From Bacillus sp. JCM 19058 (GTDB taxonomy: Bacteria; Bacillota; Bacilli; Bacillales_H; Bacillaceae_D): a stretch of DNA of 12,892 nt. Under the pieces are notes generated by a model that had not been told where the DNA came from, ran no database searches, and worked only from the letters and a program-made list of their open reading frames with translations. Both the position numbers and the translations under genes were made by a program. Numbering within the stretch: position 1 is the stretch's first letter; each line of letters begins with the position of its first letter. The DNA is taken from contig BAXO01000124.1 of the NCBI GenBank assembly GCA_001310555.1, positions 1 to 12,892 of the forward strand, in the 5' to 3' direction. This document shows positions 1-10,694 of the stretch, one piece after another.

Positions 1-502
1 TGCGGATAATGGATGTCTTGCTTGCTTTTCCTAGTATTCTCCTCGCTCTTGCGATTGTCAGTGTACTAGGCGGCAGCTTAGAAAATGTCATTATTGCTGT
101 TTCGATTTTTTTTCTGTACCGGTATTTGCAAGGATTGTGCGCGGCTCGACCTTAAGTGTGCGCAAGCTAGAATATATTGACGCGATCAAGGCGTTGGGGG
201 CCAGTGATTTTCGAATCATCTTCAAGCACATTCTTCCAAATGTGACGTCTCCTTTAATCGTACAAGCAACCTTGAGTATTGCGACATCTATTTTAACGGC
301 AAGTGCTTTATCCTTTCTAGGCTTAGGCGCTCAGCCGCCGACACCTGAATGGGGGGCGATGCTAAGTGATGGTCGTAACTATTTATACGACTCTCCTCAT
401 GTTGCCTTCTTTCCAGGAATTGCGATTGTAATTGTTGTTTTAGCGTTTAATTTATTTGGTGATGGATTAAGAGATGCGCTTGATCCGAAAACGAAAAACT
501 AG
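1..502 (+). CDS. Peptide/nickel ABC transporter permease, DppC/OppC type (5'-partial, frameshifted)
   Basis: Inner of the two membrane permeases of a Dpp/Opp-type importer. It forms the translocation channel for di/oligopeptides (or nickel) with the permease encoded next. The window opens inside the gene, reading frame 3 from position 3 with hydrophobic helices ([19 protein letters not shown]). The frame breaks at an eight-T run (106-113) and resumes as [23 protein letters not shown], here shown in two parts: [14 protein letters not shown] and IKALGAS. That is the EAA loop that contacts the ATPase, followed by IFKHILPN. The end, DGLRDALDP, is the usual DppC C-terminus. Removing two T (or adding one base) restores a single frame, so the break is probably a sequencing error. 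The stop at 500-502 lies 17 nt before the next gene, so the two are co-transcribed. The exact substrate cannot be told from the permease. Confidence 0.85.
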
Positions 503-503
503 A

Positions 504-510
504 AAAGGGG
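504..510 (+). promoter_or_regulatory. Ribosome binding site deciding a TTG start
   Basis: AAAGGGG lies nine bases before the TTG at 520. It supports TTG as the start of the permease B gene, since the next in-frame ATG (598) would cut off the first transmembrane helix. Confidence 0.6.
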
Positions 511-519
511 TGCTACACA

Positions 520-1462
520 TTGTTTACTTTTATCGTAAGACGTCTTTTGCAGACGATTCCGGTTTTAATCGGTGTTTCTATTATTGTGTTTAGTTTGATG
601 CACCTCGTTCCTGGTGATCCGGCGCAAATCATGGCAGGCGAGAGTGCACCCGCCGCACAGGTTGAGCAAATCCGCGAACGGCTCGGCCTGAATGATCCTT
701 ACCATATCCAATATCTCAATTATATTACGAATGCAGTTCAAGGCGACCTCGGAAACTCTATGAGAAACGGTCGTCCAGTAAGTGATGAAATATCTTCCAG
801 ATTTTGGGTGACAGTGGAACTCGCTATTTATAGTACAATTTTAAGTGTGTTCCTAGGGTTAATTGCTGGTATTGTCTCAGCAACAAAGCGCTATTCATTT
901 GCTGACACGTCGTTAATGATTGTGCTTATTCGGCTTATCAATGCCTAACTTCTGGCTCGGATTAATGTTAATTCAGTGGTTTGCTATCGGCTCTACTCCT
1001 TGGATTCCTTTTGATACTAGCTGGTTTGCCGCTTCAGGCTGGGGCGAATTCCGTCAGCTGGTGCTACCGGTGCTTACGCTTGGGACAGGCGGTGCAGCGA
1101 TTATTGCCAGAATGACCCGTTCGAGCATGCTTGAAGTCATCGATCAAGATTATATTCGGACAGCTCGGGCAAAAGGCGTTAAGGAACGTGTTGTCATTTA
1201 CCGTCATGCGCTAAAAAATGCGCTGATTCCTGTCGTTACAGTCGTCGGTTTACAATTTGGCTCGCTCCTTGGAGGTACCGTATTAACGGAATCCGTATTT
1301 GCCATTAGCGGAATGGGGCGACTTATTATTGACGGAATTAGTGCCAGAGATTTTCCTGTCGTTCAAGGGACCGTTCTCGTTATTTCCGTTTTATTCGTAC
1401 TCGTCAATCTAGCGGTCGATATCACATACCGCTTCTTAAATAAACGCATTGATTTAGATTAA
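520..1462 (+). CDS. Peptide/nickel ABC transporter permease, DppB/OppB type (frameshifted)
   Basis: Partner permease of the importer, about 314 residues after repair, the usual length for DppB. It starts MFTFIVRRLLQTIPVLIGVS, the typical first transmembrane helix, followed by MHLVPGDP and the periplasmic segment. The EAA loop is DYIRTARAKGVKERVVIYRH near the middle-to-end, followed by LKNALIPVVTVVG. The start is TTG at 520, supported by AAAAGGGG at 504-510 about nine bases upstream; no in-frame ATG occurs before position 598, which would remove the first helix. The frame breaks between about 916 and 930: the second part resumes as LFGLSMPNFWLGL. Two missing bases would give the family pattern MIV-x-LFGLSMP; one extra base is the alternative. 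The break is likely a sequence error. The order permease C before permease B is the reverse of B. subtilis dppBC. Confidence 0.87.
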
Positions 1463-1481
1463 TAGAAAGGTGGGGATAGCT

Positions 1482-2526
1482 ATGACAGTGAAATCTGATG
1501 CGAATGAAACGATATTGGAAGTTCGCGATTTAAAGACATCGTTTTTTTCAGAAAAGCTAGAAGTCAAAGCCGTTGACGGTGTCAGCTTTTCTGTTCCTAA
1601 AGGAAAAACACTCGGCATTGTCGGTGAATCGGGCTCAGGTAAAAGTATTACTTCCCTATCCATTCTTCGCTTAATTCAAGAGCCTGGGAAAATCATTGGC
1701 GGTGAAGTGAATTTTAAAGACGAAAACCTTCTGACAAAATCAGAAGCACAGATGCGCAAAATTCGAGGTAATGAAATTTCGATGATCTTTCAGGAGCCAA
1801 TGACATCGTTAAATCCGACGTATACCGTTGGTCAGCAAATCAGTGAATCGTTTATTATTCACGAGCGATTAAGTAAAAAAACAAGCGATGGAAAAATCGA
1901 TTGAAATGCTAAAGCTTGTTGGAATTCCTTCCCCAGAAAAACGAGTTCGCCAATACCCGTTTGAGCTATCAGGCGGAATGAGACAACGCGTGATGATCGC
2001 GATGGCTTTAGCTTGTAATCCCGAGCTTTTGATTGCTGATGAGCCGACTACAGCTCTCGATGTAACGATTCAAGCACAAATTCTCGAGCTAATGAAGGAA
2101 TTACAGGAGCGTTTGGGCATGTCGATTATTATGATAACCCACGACCTTGGAGTCGTTGCCGAAACTTGTGATTATGTAGCTGTGATGTATTGTGGAAAGG
2201 TGGTCGAATACGCCAAAGTAAGTGAATTATTTAAGCAACCGCGCCATCCTTATACGGTCGGCTTACTCCAATCCTTACCTCGGCACGATATAGATATTGA
2301 AGGCGACCTTTCTGTCATTAGAGGCTCTGTACCGAATCCAGTCGAAATGCCAAACGGTTGCCGCTTTGCACCACGTTGCCCTTTTGCTACCGATTTGTGC
2401 CGTGAGCAGCTTCCTCAATTGGAGGAAGACGAAAATGGAAATCAAATCCGCTGTTGGATCTATTCCGATGAGTGGGATGGCGATCCGGAGGTGAACGTCA
2501 ATGAAGACAGAACTACTCAAAGTTAA
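1482..2526 (+). CDS. Peptide/nickel ABC transporter ATP-binding protein, DppD/OppD type (frameshifted)
   Basis: First of two cytoplasmic ATPases that drive the importer; 347 residues after repair. Visible in order: Walker A GESGSGKS at residues 48-55, Q-loop [15 protein letters not shown] signature LSGGMRQRV, Walker [14 protein letters not shown]-loop ITHDLGVV, and the C-terminal oligopeptide-binding extension with [11 protein letters not shown], which marks the OppD/DppD family. The ATG at 1482 is chosen because AAAGGTGGGG (1466-1475) precedes it; a GTG at 1470 lies inside that site. The frame breaks in the seven-A run 1875-1881; with six A the protein reads [14 protein letters not shown] without interruption, so this is a one-base homopolymer insertion between the Q-loop and the signature. 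The gene follows permease B by 19 nt and overlaps the next gene by 26 nt. Confidence 0.9.
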
Positions 2527-3510
2527 AGACTTAAAGCAATACTTTCCAATTAAAGGCGGAATACTCGGTCGGACGGTTAGTCATGTAAAGGCAGTCGACG
2601 AGATTTCATTTACGGTAAATGAAGGCGAGACCGTCAGTATCGTCGGAGAATCCGGTTGTGGTAAATCAACAACTGGTCGCGCAATCCTTCGTCTCGATGA
2701 GCCGACTGCTGGAGAAATTTATTTCCAAGGCGAGGATTTGCTCTCGTTATCCAAATCGCAAATGCGGAAGAAACGTAAAGATCTACAAATTATTTTTCAG
2801 GATCCTTATGCATCGATCAATCCTCGGCAAACAGTAAGACAGGTTCTTGAAGAAGCATTAGACATTCAGAACGTCGTCCCGCGTGGTAAGCGATCCGAAC
2901 GCGTTCGGGAACTGATGGAAACCGTCGGATTAGGTGCACACCAGATCGATCGATTCCCTCATGAATTTAGTGGCGGTCAAAGGCAGCGAATCGGTATTGC
3001 TCGCGCTTTGTCCGTTGATCCAAAATTGATCATCTGTGATGAAGCTGTCTCCGCCCTCGACGTCTCGATTCAAGCACAGGTTATTAATCTCTTGAAAAAG
3101 CTTCAGCGCGAATTCCAACTTACGTACCTGTTTATTTCACATGATCTCGGAGTCGTCCGCCACATTTCCGACAGAGTCATCGTCATGTACCTTGGGCGTA
3201 TTGTTGAAATTGCAGATAAGAAATCGTTATTTGAGCATTCACAGCATCCGTATACAAAAGCTCTGCTTTCGGCGATTCCGGTTCCAAACCCGGAGGAGAA
3301 GAAAGACCGGATTATATTGAAGGGCGATGTACCATCGCCGATTGATCCGCCGTCTGGTTGCCGCTTCCACACTCGTTGCCCGTTCGCAACGGAAAAGTGT
3401 AAGACAGACACCCCAGAGCTGAGAACAGCGACTATATGAAGGAAGGCCATTTAGCTGCCTGTCACTATATGGAGGAAATCGAAGCCGGAACGCATCAGGC
3501 GAAGTATTAG
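2501..3510 (+). CDS. Peptide/nickel ABC transporter ATP-binding protein, DppF/OppF type (frameshifted near 3' end)
   Basis: Second ATPase of the importer, 336 residues after repair. Walker A GESGCGKS is at residues 49-56, then Q-loop [12 protein letters not shown], signature FSGGQRQRI, Walker [14 protein letters not shown]-loop ISHDLGVV and the C-terminal [11 protein letters not shown] segment of the OppF family. The start ATG at 2501 has GGAGGTG just upstream and lies inside the end of the previous gene. The uninterrupted frame ends prematurely at 3439 (ELRTATI). In the next frame the expected C-terminus follows: [16 protein letters not shown], ending in QAKY with stop TAG at 3508-3510. One base is missing around 3420-3432. 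Only about 25 residues lie beyond the break, so even if the break were real the ATPase core would remain. Last gene of the operon. Confidence 0.88.
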
Positions 3511-3532
3511 GCGACATACTAATTAAAACACA

Positions 3533-3568
3533 CAATCCCCTGTCACCTCGTTCAGTGACAGGGGATTG
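3533..3568. terminator. Bidirectional terminator between convergent operons
   Basis: A perfect 14-bp stem (CAATCCCCTGTCAC at 3533-3546 with GTGACAGGGGATTG at 3555-3568) closes an eight-base loop. It sits between the ABC transporter operon (+) and serS (-), 22 nt after the first and 17 nt after the second. On the minus strand the stem is followed by TGTGTTTTAATT, a moderate U tract; on the plus strand only GCTATTTGC follows. It probably stops serS transcription well and the transporter operon less cleanly. Confidence 0.85.
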
Positions 3569-3585
3569 CTATTTGCGCTAACATT

Positions 3586-4860
<1,275 letters not shown>

Positions 4861-4902
4861 TTCAATTTTCCTCCTGTCATTTTTTTGTTTTATTTATTAG
4901 CG

Positions 4903-4943
4903 CAAAAAAGCCCTCATCCCTTCAAATAAGAAGGGACGAGAGC
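4903..4943 (-). terminator. T-box regulated terminator of the serS leader
   Basis: On the minus strand GCTCTCGTCCCTTC (4943-4930) pairs with GAAGGGATGAGGGC (4923-4910) around a six-base loop (TTATTT), and six T (4909-4904) follow. The 5' arm overlaps the 3' part of the T-box region, so this hairpin competes with the antiterminator as expected for a T-box leader. Confidence 0.88.
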
Positions 4944-5120
4944 ACCCGCGTTGCCACCCTTGTTGTTCAAGCATCATTGCTTAAACCACTCAGACGGATA
5001 ACGGCCGTTTCCGGATGAAAAAAAATCATCCATTCAAGGGTAGATTTCGGCATGCTGCTTCTCCGGTTCACACCAACCACCGGCTCTCTGTTCAAGCCTT
5101 CATGCTTACTTATCCCTTTC
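4903..5120 (-). promoter_or_regulatory. T-box riboswitch, serine specific, upstream of serS
   Basis: The minus strand carries the T-box core AGGGTGGCAACGCGGG (complement of 4943-4960) just before a terminator. The base of Stem I pairs AAGGG (5118-5114) with CCCTT; above it the specifier loop has AGTA on the 5' side and CGAAA-TCT-A on the 3' side, closed by GCATG/CATGC. This is the same arrangement I recall for the B. subtilis glyQS leader (CGAAA-GGC-A). The specifier codon is thus TCT (Ser) at plus positions 5042-5044. The bulge reads UGGC, which would pair with a GCCA acceptor end, fitting the G discriminator of bacterial tRNA-Ser. Uncharged tRNA-Ser would stabilise the antiterminator and allow serS transcription. 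The leader begins right after the pdxT stop. Confidence 0.92.
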
Positions 5121-5132
5121 AACATGTTTTAA

Positions 5133-5730
5133 TTATGCGATTGTCTGGCGTTTCTGCTTGGCTTCTCTCACCATTTGAACAAAATATTGATGAAGGCGAT
5201 GATCATCGGTTAGCTCTGGATGAAAGGAGCAGGCAAGAAAGTGTTCCTGACGAGCAGTAACGATTTCCTCCCTATATTTCGAAAGAACCTCAACCTCTTC
5301 ATCGACTTCCAAGATAAGTGGTGCACGAATAAAGACAGCTCGCACTTCACTTTCGATGCCTTTTACAAGAAGATCAGTTTCAAAGCTTTCCCGTTGCCTG
5401 CCGAAGGCATTACGCTGCACCTTCATATTCATCAAGCCTAAATGACCTTCCTTTAGCCCGTCAATATTAGCAGCCATCAAAATCAAGCCGGCACAGGTAC
5501 CGAACATCGGCTTGCCTTCGGCTGCAAAGCGTTGCAACGGTTCAAAAAAAATTATATTTATCAATCAAGCGCCTCATCGTAGTGCTTTCTCCACCAGGTA
5601 GTACAATTCCGTCTAAATCGGCAAGCTGTTCGACTCGTTTGACCGCAACGACTTCCGTATCAGGCGCTTGCAAGCTCCGTACATGCTCGCGTACAGCACC
5701 CTGTAAGGCGAGTACTCCTATTTTGATCAT
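5133..5730 (-). CDS. pdxT: Pyridoxal 5'-phosphate synthase glutaminase subunit PdxT (frameshifted)
   Basis: Glutaminase that releases ammonia from glutamine for PdxS in the DXP-independent vitamin B6 pathway; class I glutamine amidotransferase. After repair 198 residues, as in Bacillus. Visible: [12 protein letters not shown] near residues 44-54, nucleophile Cys79 in FGTCAGLI, and the catalytic pair His170/Glu172 in SFHPEL. Start taken as the ATG at 5730 ([13 protein letters not shown]), which matches the family; an in-frame ATG at 5742 would add four residues and is almost equally placed for ribosome binding (TAGGAA before it), so the start is not certain. The frame breaks in the eight-A run 5544-5551 (eight T on the coding strand); seven give [18 protein letters not shown]. 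This looks like a homopolymer insertion. It lies 18 nt after pdxS and is co-transcribed. Confidence 0.93.
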
Positions 5731-5748
5731 ATGTCGTCCCATCTATTC

Positions 5749-6639
5749 CTACCAGCCGCGTTCCTGCATCCGTTCAGACGGCTGCAGCGTTGATATTTCT
5801 ATCCCTTGCATCGCTGCCCCTAGTCCTTTCGAAAGCTCAGCAATTAATTGGTAATCCTCGAAGTGGGTCGTCGCTTCAACGATCGCTTTTGCAAATTTTT
5901 CAGGACTATCCGATTTGAAAATGCCTGAACCGACAAACACACCGTCGCATCCGAGCTGCATCATTAAGGCAGCATCGGCCGGAGTCGCAATTCCTCCAGC
6001 TGCAAAGTTGACGACCGGTAGCTTGCCTGTTTCTTTAATTTCAAGCAATAGCTCGTAGGAGGCTCCGAGGTTTTTCGCCTCTGTCATCAGCTCATCTGTT
6101 GACATCGACGCAACCTTACGAATTTGCGACTGCATCAAACGCATATGGCGGACCGCTTCGACAATATTTCCTGTGCCCGGTTCACCTTTCGTGCGAATCA
6201 TCGATGCACCTTCACCGATACGACGAGCTGCTTCCCCAAGATCGCGCGCACCGCACACAAATGGAACAGTAAAGTCACGCTTGTATAAATGATAGACTTC
6301 ATCCGCCGGTGTGAGAACCTCACTCTCATCGATATAATCGACACCCATGGCTTCAAGCACTCGTGCTTCAACTATATGACCAATTCGCGCTTTTGCCATG
6401 ACAGGTATTGATACGGCGTTTATCACCTCTTCTACAATCGTCGGATCAGCCATTCTTGCCACGCCGCCAGCTGCACGAATATCAGCCGGTACGCGTTCTA
6501 AAGCCATAACCGCGACGGCGCCTGCTTCTTCAGCGATTTTGGCTTGTTCGGCATTGACAACGTCCATAATCACGCCGCCCTTTTGCATTTCCGCCATTCC
6601 GCGCTTCACTCGATCGGTTCCAGTTTGAATTTGAGCCAT
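5749..6639 (-). CDS. pdxS: Pyridoxal 5'-phosphate synthase lyase subunit PdxS
   Basis: Makes PLP from ribose 5-phosphate, glyceraldehyde 3-phosphate and ammonia supplied by PdxT; the two form a 12+12 complex in the cytoplasm. 296 residues, intact, nearly identical to the B. subtilis protein as I recall it. Both catalytic lysines are visible: Lys83 in VMAKARIG and Lys151 in RTKGEPGTG; phosphate-binding loops NFAAGG and FVGSGIF are present and the end is MQERGW. The ATG at 6639 is chosen over upstream in-frame codons (frame open to 6675) because GGGGGAG (6648-6654) sits eight bases before it and because the family starts MAQ-TGT. A sigma-A-like promoter lies about 45 bases upstream. One of three unbroken genes in the window. 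Confidence 0.97.
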   Translation of the reverse strand: MAQIQTGTDRVKRGMAEMQKGGVIMDVVNAEQAKIAEEAGAVAVMALERVPADIRAAGGVARMADPTIVEEVINAVSIPVMAKARIGHIVEARVLEAMGVDYIDESEVLTPADEVYHLYKRDFTVPFVCGARDLGEAARRIGEGASMIRTKGEPGTGNIVEAVRHMRLMQSQIRKVASMSTDELMTEAKNLGASYELLLEIKETGKLPVVNFAAGGIATPADAALMMQLGCDGVFVGSGIFKSDSPEKFAKAIVEATTHFEDYQLIAELSKGLGAAMQGIEISTLQPSERMQERGW

Positions 6640-6684
6640 AACTATAACTCCCCCTATACCATCCATTTTTGTCATGTCTTATAT

Positions 6685-6713
6685 AGTATAACGTAGATTA
6701 CAGCAAGTGTTTA
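6685..6713 (-). promoter_or_regulatory. Probable sigma-A promoter of pdxST
   Basis: On the minus strand TAAACA (-35, plus 6708-6713) and TATACT (-10, plus 6685-6690) are separated by 17 bases, matching consensus at four and five of six positions. It lies about 45 bases before the pdxS start in A/T-rich DNA. I see no operator or PdxR-like gene beside it. Confidence 0.6.
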
Positions 6714-6781
6714 CATTTCACAAAAATAATATTTTCCCATTCACAAAATATGAACCAAATCGATCAGAGAATAACACTCTT

Positions 6782-6815
6782 GAAAATAAATGATCAAGGA
6801 GCGTGTATCCTAATC
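6782..6815 (-). terminator. Possible weak terminator after dacA
   Basis: About 105 nt past the dacA stop, the minus strand reads GATTAGGA-loop-TCCTTGATC, an eight-pair stem with one bulge and a G-U pair, followed by ATTTATTTTC. The stem is weak and the U tract interrupted, so this is tentative. The rest of 6716-6919 has no gene that I can support. Confidence 0.3.
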
Positions 6816-6819
6816 GGCA

Positions 6820-6932
6820 CTGGTTTAGATAGCAGAAAAGCGAACATACGCCGAAGTCCTCGTTTTCTAAGCCTCTATGAATCCCCTTCATTCAAGGCCT
6901 GCTGCGCTTAATTAGATTCCTAGCTAAACCAG
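6820..6932. repeat. 13-bp inverted repeat spanning the dacA 3' end
   Basis: CTGGTTTAGATAG (6820-6832) and CTAGCTAAACCAG (6920-6932) are inverted copies with 12 of 13 bases matching, 87 bases apart. The right arm contains the last codons and stop of dacA. In the dacA transcript the arms could close a long stem over the 3' untranslated part. The function is unknown and chance is possible. Confidence 0.45.
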
Positions 6933-8257
6933 CCTTGAACGGTTTCGACAGCCAAAGACCAAATACTAGAGAAAAAACCGCCAACGGCTCTCATAGTACG
7001 AGTAAACCAGCCTGCTTTTTCAACGGCACTATCGGTCACCATCGCCACTTCCACTTGCTGATTGGCAAATAAATAGTCTTCCAGATGCTCTCCCTCATAA
7101 GCCAGTGCTAAGGTACCTACTTCTTCTCCCGCTTCAAAAGGAGCTATTAGGTGGCCATCTTCATTCAATGCGTCTGAATGGAATTCCATGACCGGTGAAT
7201 AGGCTTCTTCATCACCGTTTGCGATGACGGTCTCCAACGGCTCTGCACTGGAAACTGACACCTCTTTTTCTTTCCCGTTCGAGACGGCAACGACGTTTTC
7301 TCCTTCTGGCGAAAAGCCTGATGGGATGAGCTCAGCATAACTGAAATTATTAAAACCGTAGTCTAGCAGCTTCGCTGTCTCATTAAAACGGTCATCTCTC
7401 GTTTCTGTTCGCATAACAACAGAAATTAACCGCATACCGCTTCGTTCGGCTGTCCCCGTAAACGTATTGCCTGCAGCCGACGTATAGCCTGTTTTCAGTC
7501 CGTCGACCCCTTCATAATCGTGCTGGGGACGAATGGTCGGCAGCATCCAGTTCCAGTTTTCCATCGGAATAACCTCTTCTGGACCTGCTTGGAAATCCTT
7601 CTCCGGAATACTGGCCGTCTCAAGAACCTCTGGATAATCTCTTAGCAACGAAAAGGCCATTTTTGCTGTCGCTTTAGCCGACATCATATTTTCCGCATTT
7701 TCTCCAGTACCTTCAGGATGATTCCCACCTAGATCACTATTATTGAGACCCGTCGAATTGACGAATTCATAATCCTCTAACCCAAGCTCCTCCCCTTTAT
7801 CATTCATGAGCTGAACAAAGGCAGTTTCCGAACCGGCAATTAGCTCTGCTAACGCAATAGTCGAGGCATTTGCAGAATAAATAGCGACTGACTCATACAA
7901 ATCGCGGACCGTATACGTTGCATCTTGTCTTAACGGCACGTTGGATAAAGCCGTCTGTAAAGATAGGCTTCTGACAAAATCACTGATCGGAACCTCCTGC
8001 TCCCATGTGATCTCGTCGGCATTAAGCGCCTCAAGAATTAAGTATTCACTCATCATTTTTGTCATACTTGCTGTCGGTAAAATTGCATCTATATTTTTTT
8101 GATAGAGAATTTTCCCTGTTTTAGCATCTACTAGAATCGCTGATTCAGCTTCCAAATCCAATTCAGCACTTACTGGCTTGGCTTGTCCAACTAGCGTTAC
8201 AATCAGGACAATAGCAAGCATCATTATTAGCCGCTGTTTTAAAACTGGCTGTTTCAC
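6920..8257 (-). CDS. dacA: D-alanyl-D-alanine carboxypeptidase DacA (PBP5)
   Basis: Low-molecular-mass penicillin-binding protein that removes the terminal D-Ala from peptidoglycan stem peptides outside the membrane. 445 residues, intact. A signal peptide (basic start KQRL, hydrophobic core MMLAIVLIVTLVG) ends at a VSA-E site near residue 31. The catalytic triad of motifs is complete: Ser64-x-x-Lys67 (SMTK), Ser128-Ala-Asn130, and Lys255-Thr-Gly. The C-terminus AGWFTRTMRAVGGFF with further aromatic residues is the amphipathic helix that anchors PBP5 to the membrane. The GTG at 8257 is chosen because GGAGGT (8264-8269) is six bases upstream; the frame is open to 8281 but no other site fits. 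Same strand and order as in B. subtilis, with the ankyrin gene upstream separated by a terminator-like hairpin. Confidence 0.96.
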   Translation of the reverse strand: MKQPVLKQRLIMMLAIVLIVTLVGQAKPVSAELDLEAESAILVDAKTGKILYQKNIDAILPTASMTKMMSEYLILEALNADEITWEQEVPISDFVRSLSLQTALSNVPLRQDATYTVRDLYESVAIYSANASTIALAELIAGSETAFVQLMNDKGEELGLEDYEFVNSTGLNNSDLGGNHPEGTGENAENMMSAKATAKMAFSLLRDYPEVLETASIPEKDFQAGPEEVIPMENWNWMLPTIRPQHDYEGVDGLKTGYTSAAGNTFTGTAERSGMRLISVVMRTETRDDRFNETAKLLDYGFNNFSYAELIPSGFSPEGENVVAVSNGKEKEVSVSSAEPLETVIANGDEEAYSPVMEFHSDALNEDGHLIAPFEAGEEVGTLALAYEGEHLEDYLFANQQVEVAMVTDSAVEKAGWFTRTMRAVGGFFSSIWSLAVETVQGWFS

Positions 8258-8263
8258 ATCTCC

Positions 8264-8269
8264 ACCTCC
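8264..8269 (-). promoter_or_regulatory. Strong Shine-Dalgarno setting the dacA GTG start
   Basis: GGAGGT on the minus strand lies six bases before GTG at 8257 and sits inside the longer open frame that reaches 8281. It decides in favour of the GTG start and a 445-residue precursor. Confidence 0.7.
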
Positions 8270-8305
8270 GCTACTTATCACACAGGGGTTATTTTATCAT
8301 AAGAA

Positions 8306-8342
8306 CGAACAAAAAATAGATAGAGTTTGCCCTATCTATTTT
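8306..8342 (-). terminator. Probable terminator of the ankyrin-repeat gene
   Basis: The minus strand reads AAAATAGATAG (8342-8332), an eight-base loop, then CTATCTATTTT (8323-8313) running into a six-T stretch and GTTCG. The 11-bp stem is A/T-rich but perfect and its U tract fits a rho-independent terminator on the minus strand. It lies 26 nt past the ankyrin gene stop and 56 nt before dacA, so it would separate the two. Confidence 0.65.
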
Positions 8343-8368
8343 CCAGGTATTTGAATCGATATCTGAAT

Positions 8369-9098
8369 TTACTTAGCCCCTCGATGACGTAGCCACTGAA
8401 CGAGCTCGGTCGCTCCGCTCCGCTGCGCAGCATCAAGAGGTGTCAGCTGCTCCCAGCCGGAATCCAATTCAAATCAGCCCCCTGGTCGAGCAAATATGCA
8501 GCGCAGCGCTGTTGCCCTCCATGACAGGCCCCCCAAAACGCAGCGTTAATTTCTTCCCGTGTAGGAAGCGGAGCATTCGTAACGTAACGCTCGACTCGCT
8601 CAATCAAGCCAAGCGTCGCTGCATCCTGGAGTGTAGTCCGAGCGCCAAGCTCCACAAGTCGATCAGCAGCGTTTAATTGCCTGAACGCTCTTGCGTCTGC
8701 AAGAGGTGTACCGCCTCCGATTACTGCGCCAGGCGCCTCAATATCAGCACCGGCTTCGATTAACGCATCCAACACCTCAACATCATCACTGCTCGCCGCC
8801 CAGTGCAAAGGGGTTTCGTTATGAGGCCCGATAAACCTAGCATTGACATCAGCGCCAGCCTCGACTAGCATCGCTACTATCGCAGCCCCGTTTGGGAAGT
8901 GGCCTGGCCAGTCAGTTACGACATGCAGCAGCGAACGGAACATTCCACCGTCGCCAAGATCGTCCGTTTCGCTGCCTAGCCATGCTGTAGCCAAACCGGG
9001 ATTTTCGCGCAGTAGGTACTCCAGCTGGACGAGATCACCGCTGTGAATCGCCTTGACAACAGCGACAGCTAAAGGGTCATCAGGTGTATCGTTAACAT
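8369..9098 (-). CDS. Ankyrin-repeat protein (two frameshifts)
   Basis: Cytoplasmic ankyrin-repeat protein of unknown partner; about 243 residues after repair, with no signal peptide or membrane segment. At least three repeat units are recognisable: MLVEAGADVNAR, then TPLHWAASSDDVEVLDALIEAGADIEA, here in parts TPLHWAASSDDVEV and LDALIEAGADIEA, and YLLDQGADLNWIPA with TPLDAA following. The unbroken frame covers only 8443-8994. At the 5' end AAGGAG stands eight bases before ATG at 9098, but NDTPDDPLAVAVVKAIHSGD follows in another frame: one base is missing near 9093. At the 3' end one base missing near 8454 restores WEQLTPLDAAQRSGATELVQ and the stop at 8369-8371. Both breaks look like sequence errors. 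The gene looks more GC-rich than its neighbours and is not at this locus in B. subtilis, so it may be acquired. It follows guaB by 104 nt without an obvious terminator. Confidence 0.8.
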
Positions 9099-9202
9099 AA
9101 GGTCAGCTCCTTGAAATTCAATTCCGTCCAGCTGTAATTCGTGCTAGGGGACGGGAGCGATTTGCATCGAGACACTATCGTTTCGTCTAATGAGTTAAGC
9201 TC

Positions 9203-10681
<1,479 letters not shown>

Positions 10682-10694
10682 TTATAAAAGCGCG

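Noticed and set aside
1482..2526. A half-size ATPase and a second ATPase lacking Walker A
   Set aside because: The halves are complementary parts of one DppD protein split by a single-base homopolymer insertion.
3534..3567. A repeat-array or CRISPR unit, because of the strong palindrome
   Set aside because: Single copy, no spacers, located exactly between convergent gene ends; it is a terminator.
5015..5260. Plus-strand reading frame over the serS leader and pdxT end
   Set aside because: It lies opposite the T-box and the conserved pdxT C-terminus, without family similarity that I recognise.
5544..5551. Programmed ribosomal frameshifting at the A8/T8 runs (pdxT, serS, permease C)
   Set aside because: No stimulatory hairpin or upstream Shine-Dalgarno is apparent, homologues are single frame, and the same kind of break occurs in many unrelated genes here.
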